DNA of 64,000 nt from NCEH01 sp043195125 (lineage in GTDB: Bacteria > Pseudomonadota > Alphaproteobacteria > Rhizobiales > Xanthobacteraceae), in assembly GCF_043195125.1 (NCBI RefSeq), contig NZ_JBAFWR010000007.1. One strand, given 5' to 3'. The notes beneath the pieces were generated by a model. That model saw only the letters and a program-made list of their open reading frames with translations. It was not told the DNA's origin and did no database searches. Below, piece after piece: positions 37,319 to 45,250 of the stretch. Position 1 is the first letter of the stretch. The number at the start of each line of letters is the position of its first letter. The position numbers and the translations under genes were made by a program.

Positions 37319-38125
37319 ATGTCCACCGCCTCCGACACCCCCGAATTTGCCGAGGACATTCCCGCCTCGGCCGGGGATGGCGCTTTCGTGGTGGACATCG
37401 ACGGCTTCGAAGGCCCGCTGGACCTTCTGCTCGCCTTGGCGCGCACCCAGAAGGTGGATCTGACGCGGCTGTCCATCCTGGCGCTGGCGGACCAATACCT
37501 CGCCTTCATCGACGCCGCCCGCAAGGTGCGGCTGGAACTGGCCGCCGACTATCTCGTGATGGCGGCCTGGCTCGCCTATCTCAAGTCGCGCCTGCTTCTG
37601 CCGCTGCCGCCGCAGGAGGATGGGCCGAGCGCCGAGGAGATGGCCGCCGCCTTCGCCCGGCGCCTGCGGCATCTCGAACGCATCCGGCAGGCGGCGGCGC
37701 GGCTGATGGCCCGCGAGCGGCTCGGGCGCGACGTGTTTCCAAGAGAAGTGCCGGAACGCCCGCGCGGCACCGACCAGCCGGTGACCTATACGGCGACGCT
37801 GTACGATCTGCTTTCCGCTTATGCCGCCCAGCGGCAGAAGCAGGCGCTCTCCTATGTCACGCTGAAGACCCGCGCGGTCTGGTCGCTGGCCGAGGCGCGT
37901 TCCCGGCTGGAGCGCCTGCTCGGCGGGGTTGCCGGCGATTGGATGCGTCTCGACCACTTCCTGCTAGACTATCTCGCCACGCCCGAGCAGCGGGCGACGG
38001 CGCTGGCCTCCAGCTTTTCGGCCAGCCTGGAGATGGTGAAGGACGGGACATTGGACATACGCCAGGATGCGCCCTTCGCCCCGCTCTGGCTGCGCAACCG
38101 GGCGCCGGAGGAGGGCGGGGCATGA
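37319..38125 (+). CDS. scpA: segregation and condensation protein A
   Basis: Kleisin subunit of the Smc-ScpAB condensin. ATG 37319 gives 268 residues (MSTASDTPEFAEDIPASAGD); the longer open frame lies inside nagZ. The N-terminal SMC-binding region is VVDIDGFEGPLDLLLALART with KVDLTRLSILALADQYL. YLVMAAWLAYLKSRLLLP is the conserved second block, and the C-terminal winged helix ends near DAPFAPLWLRNR. It overlaps scpB by four bases. Confidence 0.94.
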   Translation: MSTASDTPEFAEDIPASAGDGAFVVDIDGFEGPLDLLLALARTQKVDLTRLSILALADQYLAFIDAARKVRLELAADYLVMAAWLAYLKSRLLLPLPPQEDGPSAEEMAAAFARRLRHLERIRQAAARLMARERLGRDVFPREVPERPRGTDQPVTYTATLYDLLSAYAAQRQKQALSYVTLKTRAVWSLAEARSRLERLLGGVAGDWMRLDHFLLDYLATPEQRATALASSFSASLEMVKDGTLDIRQDAPFAPLWLRNRAPEEGGA

Positions 38126-38841
38126 ACCGCGCCGCGCCGCGCGTCGATCTGTTCGACGCCCGTCCCGAGGACGAGCGGGCGCTTGCGCTTGCCCGCGACC
38201 TGCGGATCATCGAGGCGCTGCTGTTCACCTCCGCCATGCCGCTGGACGCCAACGCGCTGCGCCTGCATCTGCCGGCGGACGCGGACATTCCCGCCCTTAT
38301 GGACGCGCTGACCGCCGATTATGCCCGCCACGGCGTGAATGTGGTGAAGGTGGCCGGCGGTTGGATGCTGCGCACGGCGCCGGACCTTGCCCCGGTGGTT
38401 GCGGCCGGCGCACCCGAGCCGCGCAAGCTCTCGCGCGCGGCCATCGAGGTGCTCGCCATCATCGCCTACCATCAGCCCGTGACTCGGGCGGAAATCGAGG
38501 AGATCCGTGGCGTCTCCACCTCCAAGGGCACGCTGGATGTGCTGTTGGAAAGCGGCTGGGTGCGCCTGCGCGGTCGCCGCAAGGCGCCGGGCCGCCCCGT
38601 GACATATGGAACCACGCCCGGCTTTCTTGTCCATTTCGGCCTCGACGGCGTGCAGGATCTGCCCGGCCTGGACGAACTGAAGGGCGCGGGGCTGCTGGAC
38701 GGGCGCATACCTTCCGGTTTCTCCATTCCGCTGCCGTCGGATGCTGACGCGCTGCGCGAGGACGAAGAGCCGCTGGAGGCCGACCCTCTCGACTTCGCCC
38801 TTGCACCGCCGCCGCAGCCGGGCGACGAGGACGAGGAATGA
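38122..38841 (+). CDS. scpB: segregation and condensation protein B
   Basis: The winged-helix partner of ScpA in condensin. ATG 38122 overlaps the scpA stop (ATGA). In the 239 residues, the first winged helix has LRIIEALLFTSAMPLDANAL, and the second has LSRAAIEVLAIIAYHQPVTR followed by IRGVSTSKGTLDVLLE, the ScpB signature. The C-terminus is acidic (ends DEDEE). It overlaps the ABC ATPase gene by four bases. Confidence 0.94.
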   Translation: MNRAAPRVDLFDARPEDERALALARDLRIIEALLFTSAMPLDANALRLHLPADADIPALMDALTADYARHGVNVVKVAGGWMLRTAPDLAPVVAAGAPEPRKLSRAAIEVLAIIAYHQPVTRAEIEEIRGVSTSKGTLDVLLESGWVRLRGRRKAPGRPVTYGTTPGFLVHFGLDGVQDLPGLDELKGAGLLDGRIPSGFSIPLPSDADALREDEEPLEADPLDFALAPPPQPGDEDEE

Positions 38842-39929
38842 ATATCGAGACCAAGACCGTGCGCCAGCGAACTCCCGCCGCCATCGCCAAGGGCCTGAGC
38901 TTCGAGGATGTGCGCCTGTCCTATGGCGACGTGGAGGCGGTGCGCGGCATCACCTTGCATGTGCGGCCCGGCGAGGTGTTGTGCCTGCTCGGCAATTCCG
39001 GCTGCGGTAAGACCTCGCTGCTGCGCCTCGCAGCAGGCATCGAGCGGCCGGACAGCGGGCGCATCAGCGTCGATACGATAGAGATGGCGGGTCCCTCCGC
39101 CTTCGTGCCGGCGGAGCGGCGCGGCATCGGCCTGGTGTTCCAGGATTATGCGCTGTTCCCGCACCTCACCAATTTGCAGAACGTGATGTTCGGCCTGTCG
39201 GACCTGCGCAAGTCGGAAGCCGAGGGGGAGGCGCTGCGCGCACTCGCCCGCGTCGATCTGGAACGTTACGCGGGGGCCTATCCCCACGAATTGTCGGGCG
39301 GTCAGCAGCAGCGTGTGGCGCTGGCGCGCGCGCTTGCCCCGCGTCCCGGCATCCTGCTGCTGGACGAGCCGTTCTCGGGTCTCGACCGGCGCCTGCGCGA
39401 CCAGGTGCGGGCCGATACGCTGGCGGTGCTGCGCGATGCGCGCGCCACCTGCATCATCGTCACCCACGATCCCGAGGAGGCGATGCGCCTCTCCGACCGC
39501 ATCGCCCTGCTGCGCAATGGCGAGCTGGTGCAGGTGGGGCCGCCGGAAGAGCTGTATCGCGCGCCCCGCGACCTCGGGGCTGCGCGCTTCTTCTGCGAGC
39601 TGAACGAGATGGACGCCATCGTGCGGGGCGGATGGGTGGACAGCCCGCTCGGCAGCTTTCCCGCGCCGCGCGGCGCGGCGGACGGTGCGGCCGTGCTCGC
39701 GGTGCGGCCGCAGGGCATTTCGCTCACCGCCAATCCCTGCGGCATTCGGGGCCGGGTGGTGGAACGGCGGTTCCTGGGCGAGCTCGATCTCGTCGAAGTG
39801 ATGGTGGCCGGTCGCGACCGGCCGGTGGTGGCGCGGCTGCGGGCGCCGCCGGGCGCCGTGCCCGGCCGGGACGTGGGCGTGATGGTGGACCCGTCCGAAG
39901 TCCTTGTTTTCGCCGCTTCCGGGGGATAA
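38838..39929 (+). CDS. ABC transporter ATP-binding protein, iron(III)/spermidine type (FbpC/PotA-like)
   Basis: 363 residues. Walker A is LLGNSGCGKTSLLRL, the Q-loop is VFQDYALFPHLTNL, the signature is ELSGGQQQRVALARAL, Walker B is ILLLDEPFSGLDRRL, and the H-loop is IIVTHDPEEAM. A C-terminal TOBE-like domain (about 285-360: AVRPQGISLTANPCG) is typical of importers of Fe(III), polyamines, sulfate or molybdate. No permease or binding-protein gene is near, so its partners and substrate are unknown. It overlaps scpB by four bases and is co-transcribed with the condensin genes, an unusual place. Confidence 0.88.
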   Translation: MNIETKTVRQRTPAAIAKGLSFEDVRLSYGDVEAVRGITLHVRPGEVLCLLGNSGCGKTSLLRLAAGIERPDSGRISVDTIEMAGPSAFVPAERRGIGLVFQDYALFPHLTNLQNVMFGLSDLRKSEAEGEALRALARVDLERYAGAYPHELSGGQQQRVALARALAPRPGILLLDEPFSGLDRRLRDQVRADTLAVLRDARATCIIVTHDPEEAMRLSDRIALLRNGELVQVGPPEELYRAPRDLGAARFFCELNEMDAIVRGGWVDSPLGSFPAPRGAADGAAVLAVRPQGISLTANPCGIRGRVVERRFLGELDLVEVMVAGRDRPVVARLRAPPGAVPGRDVGVMVDPSEVLVFAASGG

Positions 39930-40004
39930 CGCTCGTTTTTGGGCGCGCAGGCCGAGCGGATGCCGCAAGGTGAGTGGAGCGACGCTTCCGAGCGGGAAAA
40001 GTCG

Positions 40005-40033
40005 TTCAACTTTATCGGCACATGCTCTAGAGT
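40005..40033 (+). promoter_or_regulatory. possible promoter of tatABC
   Basis: TTCAAC at 40005-40010 and TAGAGT at 40028-40033, 17 bases apart, lie 70 bases ahead of tatA in a 173-base gap. The match to consensus is only fair. The surrounding stretch (39981-40030) also resembles a dispersed element I associate with rhizobial genomes, so this call is weak. Confidence 0.3.
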
Positions 40034-40102
40034 CGGTGTCATGTGAGCGGCGCAAAGCCGCGCGATCGGCGCTCTGCGCGCGACGTTTTTGGAGGAAGTG
40101 TT

Positions 40103-40333
40103 ATGGGTTCGTTGAGCATCTGGCACTGGATCATCGTGCTGGCCGTGGTGCTCCTCCTGTTCGGTCGCGGCAAGATCTCCGACCTGATGGGCGACGTGGC
40201 CAAGGGCATCAAGTCCTTCAAGAAGGGCTTGGCCGAGGATGACACGCCGGCGCCGGCTGCCGCGCCGGAGGCGCCGCGTCCGATTCCGCACCAGACGTCG
40301 GCTGCACCCGAGGCAGAGAAGAAGGCCGTCTGA
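40103..40333 (+). CDS. tatA: twin-arginine translocase subunit TatA
   Basis: Pore-forming subunit of the Tat export system for folded proteins. ATG 40103, with GGAGGAAG ahead, gives 76 residues. One membrane helix (WHWIIVLAVVLLLFG) is followed by the amphipathic helix GRGKISDLMGDVAKGIKSFK and a proline/alanine-rich tail. The upstream in-frame start at 40043 adds 20 residues without TatA character. First of the tatABC group. Confidence 0.95.
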   Translation: MGSLSIWHWIIVLAVVLLLFGRGKISDLMGDVAKGIKSFKKGLAEDDTPAPAAAPEAPRPIPHQTSAAPEAEKKAV

Positions 40334-40388
40334 GGCTTCATTCGGGCGCAAGAGGAGGCCGCGGCTGAGCCGCAGGCATTGAGCCGTC

Positions 40389-40994
40389 ATGTTCGACATC
40401 GGCTGGTCTGAGCTCATGTTGATCGGCGTTGTCGCGCTGATCGTCATCGGGCCCAAGGAATTGCCATCGGTTCTGCGCACCGTGGGGCGCACGGTCACCA
40501 AGCTGCGCCGCATGGCCGGCGAGTTCCAGGGGCAGTTTCAAGATGCCCTTAGGGAAGCCGACCTCTCCGACATGCGCAGCGAGATCGGCAATATCACCGA
40601 AAGCGCGAAATCCTCCTTCCCCGGATCGGAGGTTTTCGACCCGCTGCGCAGCATCCGCGAGGAGATCCGCTCCACAGTCGAGGGCACGGCCAAGCCGGCC
40701 GCGCCGGTGGACCTGTCTCCGCTGGATCCCCCCGCGGTGACCAAGACCCTCTCGCCCCATGAGGCGGCGGCCATGAGCGCGGCCGCCGCGATTACCGCCG
40801 CCACCGCGCAGATCGTCGTTCCCGTGGCGCCGGTTCAGGCCGCGCCCACCCTTGCCGTTTCAAGCGAGCCCCTCGTGCCGTTACCGCCCCCCGCCGCCGA
40901 GCCCGATCTTCTCGCGCCCCCGGTCGAGGCCGTGGCGCTGCCCGCGCCGTCTTCGGACCCGGACGGCACGCGGACAGAAGGGCCCCGGGCATGA
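40389..40994 (+). CDS. tatB: Sec-independent protein translocase TatB
   Basis: TatB forms the twin-arginine receptor with TatC. 201 residues: MFDIGWSELMLIGVVALIVI is the membrane helix with the conserved glutamate, then GPKELPSVLRTVGR hinge and an amphipathic helix. The C-terminal half is a long Ala/Pro-rich region of low complexity, common in alphaproteobacterial TatB. It overlaps tatC by four bases (ATGA). Confidence 0.94.
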   Translation: MFDIGWSELMLIGVVALIVIGPKELPSVLRTVGRTVTKLRRMAGEFQGQFQDALREADLSDMRSEIGNITESAKSSFPGSEVFDPLRSIREEIRSTVEGTAKPAAPVDLSPLDPPAVTKTLSPHEAAAMSAAAAITAATAQIVVPVAPVQAAPTLAVSSEPLVPLPPPAAEPDLLAPPVEAVALPAPSSDPDGTRTEGPRA

Positions 40995-41791
40995 CCACGG
41001 ACGATATCGACGCGTCGAAGGCGCCGCTCATCGAGCATCTGATCGAGCTGCGCTCGCGCCTGATCAAGTCGGTGATCGCGTTCCTGATCGCCTTCTTCAT
41101 CTGCTTCATGCTGGCGAAGCAGATCTACAATATCCTGTTGTGGCCCTATGAGTTCGCCTCCGGCTTCGCGCCGGGCGTGAAGCTCATCTACACGGCGCCG
41201 CAGGAATTTTTGTTCACCCAGATCAAGCTCGGCATGTTCGGCGCGGCGTTCATCTCCTTCCCGGTGGTGGCGACGCAGGTCTATATGTTCGTGGCGCCGG
41301 GCCTCTATAAGCACGAGAAGAATGCGTTCGTTCCCTATCTGGTGGCGACGCCCATCTGCTTCCTCATCGGCGCGGCGTTCGTCTATTTCGTCGCCATGCC
41401 GCTGGCCATGACCTACTTCCTGGGCATGCAACAGGTGGGCGGCGACGGGCGGGCGGAAATCTCGCTGCTGCCGAAGGTGAGCGAATATCTCTCGCTTATC
41501 ACCACGCTGATCCTGGCGTTCGGCATCTGCTTCCAGCTGCCCGTGATTCTCACCTTGCTGGCGCAGGTGGGGGTGGTGACGGCCGAGATGCTCACCAAGG
41601 CGCGGCGCTATGCCATCGTCGGCGTGTTCATCCTGGCTGCCGTGCTCACGCCGCCGGATGTCATCAGCCAGCTGTCTCTTGCGATCCCGACGCTGCTTCT
41701 CTACGAGATTTCGGTCTATCTGGTGCGCATCGTCGAGAAGCGGCGGAACGCGGCGGAAGCGGCCCGCGAGGCTGCCGAAGCGGCGGACTGA
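40991..41791 (+). CDS. tatC: Sec-independent protein translocase TatC
   Basis: TatC is the core receptor for twin-arginine signal peptides. 266 residues with six membrane helices. APLIEHLIELRSRLIKSV is the conserved N-terminal region, FLFTQIKLGMFGAAFISFP and YKHEKNAFVPYL are family signatures, and LTPPDVISQLSLAIPTLLLY is the final block. Length is typical. tatA, tatB and tatC form one unit, followed after 104 bases by serS. Confidence 0.96.
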   Translation: MTTDDIDASKAPLIEHLIELRSRLIKSVIAFLIAFFICFMLAKQIYNILLWPYEFASGFAPGVKLIYTAPQEFLFTQIKLGMFGAAFISFPVVATQVYMFVAPGLYKHEKNAFVPYLVATPICFLIGAAFVYFVAMPLAMTYFLGMQQVGGDGRAEISLLPKVSEYLSLITTLILAFGICFQLPVILTLLAQVGVVTAEMLTKARRYAIVGVFILAAVLTPPDVISQLSLAIPTLLLYEISVYLVRIVEKRRNAAEAAREAAEAAD

Positions 41792-41895
41792 GGCTCCCAA
41801 GGGGGCGCATCCCACACTGTTCGGCGAGGGATGAAGCCTCACCGTCCCGAGGGGGCGGCGCGGCCCCGTCGCCTTTTCGCGGCGGAGCCGGTTTC

Positions 41896-43344
41896 ATGCA
41901 CGATATCAAATGGATCCGCGAGCAGCCCGAAGGCCTCGTCACAGCCCTGACGCGCCGCCGCGTCGATGTGGCCGAGGCGACCGCCCTGCGCGACAAGCTG
42001 CTGGCGCTCGATGGGCAGCGCCGCGCCACGCTCACCACGCTGGAAGGGCTGCTCGCCCGCCGCAATGCCGCGTCCAAGGAAATCGGCCAGGCCAAGGCGG
42101 CGAAGGATGAAGCCCGCGCCGCCGCCCTCATGGAGGAAGTCGGCCGGCTGAAGGTGGATGTTCCCGCCCTGGAGCAGGAAGCAAAAGCGCTGGACGCCGC
42201 GCTCACCACCGAGCTTGCCGCCATCCCCAACGTGCCGCTGGGCAGCGTGCCCGATGGCGCGGACGAGCACGACAATGTGGAGAAAAGCGTCTCCGGCACC
42301 AAGCCCGCTTATGATTTCGCGGCGAAACAGCATTTCGAGGTGGGCGAAGGCCTCGGGATGATGGATTTCGACACGGCGGCGAAGCTGTCCGGCGCGCGCT
42401 TCGTGGTCAACAAGGGCCCGCTGGCCCGCATGGAGCGGGCGCTCGGCCAGTTCTTCCTGGACGTGCATACGCAAGAGCACGGCTATACGGAAGTAAACCC
42501 GCCGCTGCTGGTGCGCGACGAGGCGATGTTCGGCACGGCACAGTTGCCGAAATTTGAGGATGATCAGTTTAAGGCACATCGCACGCTTTCAAAGGAAGAC
42601 ATCGCCGCCGCTGAGGAAAAATTTTTGTTCGACTTGGGCAGTGGCAAGATAAAGACGGCACAACAGGCCGACGCAGAGATTTTTCTTCCGTACCTTGATC
42701 GTGTGGAGGAAGATCGGGCGAAACTCTGGCTCATCCCCACCGCCGAAGTCCCGCTAACGAACCTCGTGCGCGAATCCATCCTCTCGGAAGAAGAACTCCC
42801 CCTGCGCCTCACCGCCTGCACGCCGTGCTTCCGGGCCGAGGCCGGGTCGGCGGGGCGCGATACGCGTGGCATGATCCGCCAGCACCAGTTCACCAAGGTG
42901 GAATTGGTGTCCATCACCGCGCCGGAAAAATCGCTGGAGGAGCACGAGCGCATGCTCGCCTGCGCCGAGGCGGTGCTGAAGAAGCTGGACCTGCATTATC
43001 GCGTGGTCACGCTCTGCACCGGCGACATGGGGTTCGCCTCGCAGAAGACCTATGACATCGAGGTGTGGCTGCCGGGGCAGGGGATGTATCGCGAGATTTC
43101 CTCCTGCTCGGTGTGCGGCGATTTCCAGGCCCGCCGCATGGATGCGCGCTATCGCCCGAAGGATGCGAACGGCAAGCCCGGCGCCCCCCGCTTCGTCCAT
43201 ACGCTGAACGGCTCCGGCGTCGCGGTCGGCCGCGCGCTGGTGGCGGTGCTGGAGAATTACCAGCAGGAGAATGGCGCCGTCGCCGTGCCGGACGCGCTTC
43301 TGCCCTACATGGGCGGGCTCAAGGTGATCGAGAAATTGAAATAG
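41896..43344 (+). CDS. serS: serine-tRNA ligase with an extra in-frame segment
   Basis: It charges tRNA-Ser and tRNA-Sec (class II synthetase). 482 residues: an N-terminal coiled-coil arm that binds tRNA (about 30-105), then the catalytic core with LWLIPTAEVPLTNLV, motif 2 (CFRAEAGSAGRDTRGMIR) and motif 3 (GSGVAVGRALVAVLENYQ). Between QLPKF and LIPTAE there are 58 residues where E. coli has about 20. This extra stretch (bases about 42555-42725) is distinctly AT-richer than the rest of the gene, with codons such as TTT, TTG and ATA, suggesting an inserted piece. The frame is intact. Confidence 0.96.
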   Translation: MHDIKWIREQPEGLVTALTRRRVDVAEATALRDKLLALDGQRRATLTTLEGLLARRNAASKEIGQAKAAKDEARAAALMEEVGRLKVDVPALEQEAKALDAALTTELAAIPNVPLGSVPDGADEHDNVEKSVSGTKPAYDFAAKQHFEVGEGLGMMDFDTAAKLSGARFVVNKGPLARMERALGQFFLDVHTQEHGYTEVNPPLLVRDEAMFGTAQLPKFEDDQFKAHRTLSKEDIAAAEEKFLFDLGSGKIKTAQQADAEIFLPYLDRVEEDRAKLWLIPTAEVPLTNLVRESILSEEELPLRLTACTPCFRAEAGSAGRDTRGMIRQHQFTKVELVSITAPEKSLEEHERMLACAEAVLKKLDLHYRVVTLCTGDMGFASQKTYDIEVWLPGQGMYREISSCSVCGDFQARRMDARYRPKDANGKPGAPRFVHTLNGSGVAVGRALVAVLENYQQENGAVAVPDALLPYMGGLKVIEKLK

Positions 43345-43538
43345 CGGCAAGGCGGGCCAGGATCGCCGCGCTGCGCGTCCCGTCCCTTCGAAGACCTCCC
43401 CCTTTCGTTGCAGCGGCCGCCCACTCCGGGTAAGCAGCGCTCTTCGGGCGCCGCCCGGCCGCATCCCTGCCGGCGCGCGGCGCCGCCCGCCATTCCACAC
43501 GACCGGTGCCGACCGGTCGGACACGAGGACCCGTTCCC

Positions 43539-44306
43539 ATGCGCATCCTGGTTACCAATGACGATGGCATCCACGCGCCTGGGCTCGATGCATGCGCGCG
43601 CATCGCCCGCGCCCTGTCGGACGATGTGTGGGTGGTTGCGCCGGAAACCGATCAGTCGGGCGTTGCCCATTCGCTCTCGCTCAGCGATCCGCTGCGCCTG
43701 CGGCAAGTGGAAGATCAGCGCTTCGCGGTGAAGGGCACGCCAACAGATTGCGTCATCATGGCGGTGCGCCATCTCATGGAAGGCAAGGCGCCGGATCTCG
43801 TGCTCTCGGGCGTCAATCGGGGGCAAAACATCGCCGAGGACGTGAGCTATTCCGGCACGGTCGCGGGGGCTATCGAAGGGACCATTCTCGGCATTTCCTC
43901 CATCGCCTTGTCGCAGGCGTTCGGCCCGGCGACGCGGGCCAATCCCTCCTACGACACCGCCGAGGCCCATGCGCCGGAGGTGATCCGCACCTTGCTGAAG
44001 GAAGGCATCCCGCCCGGCATCCTGGTGAACGTGAATTTCCCGGATCGCCCGCCGAAGGATGTGCAGGGCATCGCCGTGACCGCCCAGGGCCGGCGCGACC
44101 AGAATCTCATGCGCATCGACGCGCGCCAAGACGGGCGCGGCAATGCCTATTATTGGATTGGCTTCGAGCGCCGCGTCTTCGCCACCGTCCCCGGCTCGGA
44201 CCTGCGCGCGCTCGACGAGGGCCGCATTTCCGTGACGCCCCTGCGGCTCGACATGACCGACGAGCCCTTCATGACCCGCCTCGCCCAGGTGTTTGAGGAA
44301 AAGTAA
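43539..44306 (+). CDS. surE: 5'/3'-nucleotidase SurE
   Basis: A metal-dependent nucleotidase and exopolyphosphatase with a stationary-phase survival role. ATG 43539 gives 255 residues (MRILVTNDDGIHAPGLDACA), where the adjacent aspartates bind the metal; the longer frame from 43506 is not supported. GTPTDCVIMAVRHLM and LVLSGVNRGQNIAEDVSYSG complete the active site. Follows serS after 194 bases. Its usual partner pcm is not next to it here. Confidence 0.96.
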   Translation: MRILVTNDDGIHAPGLDACARIARALSDDVWVVAPETDQSGVAHSLSLSDPLRLRQVEDQRFAVKGTPTDCVIMAVRHLMEGKAPDLVLSGVNRGQNIAEDVSYSGTVAGAIEGTILGISSIALSQAFGPATRANPSYDTAEAHAPEVIRTLLKEGIPPGILVNVNFPDRPPKDVQGIAVTAQGRRDQNLMRIDARQDGRGNAYYWIGFERRVFATVPGSDLRALDEGRISVTPLRLDMTDEPFMTRLAQVFEEK

Positions 44307-44388
44307 CCGTAAGATAGCTTCAGCTTCACTATAAGGGCAGTGTTCGCCGGCCTAATCTCGGATGCGGAATCACCTGAGGGGCAGTCGA

Positions 44389-44712
44389 ATGCGCGCGAAA
44401 TGGATTGTGGCAACACTGGCGGTTGCCGGCATGTTGAACGGGGCGTGTTCAAGCGCCTGGGCCTATGCGGAGCCGGTGCCGGTGGCGCCGGTCCATCTGG
44501 CCGGCAAGACCGGGGTCGGCATCACCACCCTGGGCGGGATCGCGCTCGGCATGGGCTTCGCGCTGCCCGCATCGATGATCCTCACCGCCGGCTATGTGGC
44601 CGTGACCCAGCATCGGGAACTGACGCAGACCGAAGCGACCGAGACCTTCTTCGGCACGCTCATCCCGCCGCTCGGCCTCTATTATCTCGGCCGCGACCTC
44701 TCGAAGAAATAG
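44389..44712 (+). CDS. small exported protein, function unknown
   Basis: 107 residues from ATG 44389, with GAGGGG ahead; an alternative ATG at 44362 adds nine. A signal peptide is evident (WIVATLAVAGMLNGACSSAWA, cut before YAEPV if read as type I). The mature part has a glycine-rich hydrophobic segment (GIALGMGFALPASMILTAGY) and a second one (FFGTLIPPLGLYYLGRDL), so it is probably membrane-associated. No family recognised. It stands alone between surE and sdhE. Confidence 0.65.
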   Translation: MRAKWIVATLAVAGMLNGACSSAWAYAEPVPVAPVHLAGKTGVGITTLGGIALGMGFALPASMILTAGYVAVTQHRELTQTEATETFFGTLIPPLGLYYLGRDLSKK

Positions 44713-44848
44713 CGTCCGGGCGCGCGCGGGCCCGGCACTGGCCAGCGCGCTTCAAAAGCGACTATAAGCATGGGCACGGACGGGCGCCAAAGGGGCTCGG
44801 CCGCGCTTTGCTGTTGCACGCGCCGGATCGCGCGGGAGGATGCCAATC

Positions 44849-45151
44849 GTGACGGGAACCGAGAAATCGAGCGCAGGGCTGGATGTACGCCGCAGGCGCA
44901 TCCTGTTCCGGGCCTGGCATCGCGGCACGCGCGAGATGGATCTGCTCATGGGCCGCTTCGCCGATGCCGAGATCGAGACCCTCACCGAGGACGAGGTGAC
45001 AGCGTTCGAGATCCTGATCGAGGTGGAGGATCCCGACCTGATTTCCTGGATCGGCGGTAATGTGCCCGTGCCGCCCGACCATGACACCGAGATATTTCGC
45101 CGGCTCCAGGGCTTTCATTTGTCCGGCCGTGGCGTGCCGCGCGGGCTCTAG
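44849..45151 (+). CDS. sdhE: FAD assembly factor SdhE
   Basis: A small protein that promotes covalent flavinylation of succinate dehydrogenase. The signature RGTREMDLLMGRFAD contains the conserved RGxxE, followed by LTEDEVTAFEILIEVEDPDL. GTG 44849 is preferred because GGGAGG lies at proper distance ahead of it; ATG 44840 would put that ribosome-binding site too close. That gives 100 residues. mfd follows after 99 bases, and sdhE next to mfd is a common alphaproteobacterial pair. Confidence 0.93.
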   Translation: MTGTEKSSAGLDVRRRRILFRAWHRGTREMDLLMGRFADAEIETLTEDEVTAFEILIEVEDPDLISWIGGNVPVPPDHDTEIFRRLQGFHLSGRGVPRGL

Positions 45152-45250
45152 CGCTCGCCGCCTTTCTTCCTTCCCTCCCTTCGAGATGCCGGGCCTGCGG
45201 GTCCGCTGGACGGGCGCCGGTTCGCCTGTCCGTGTAATTGGAACCGATCC

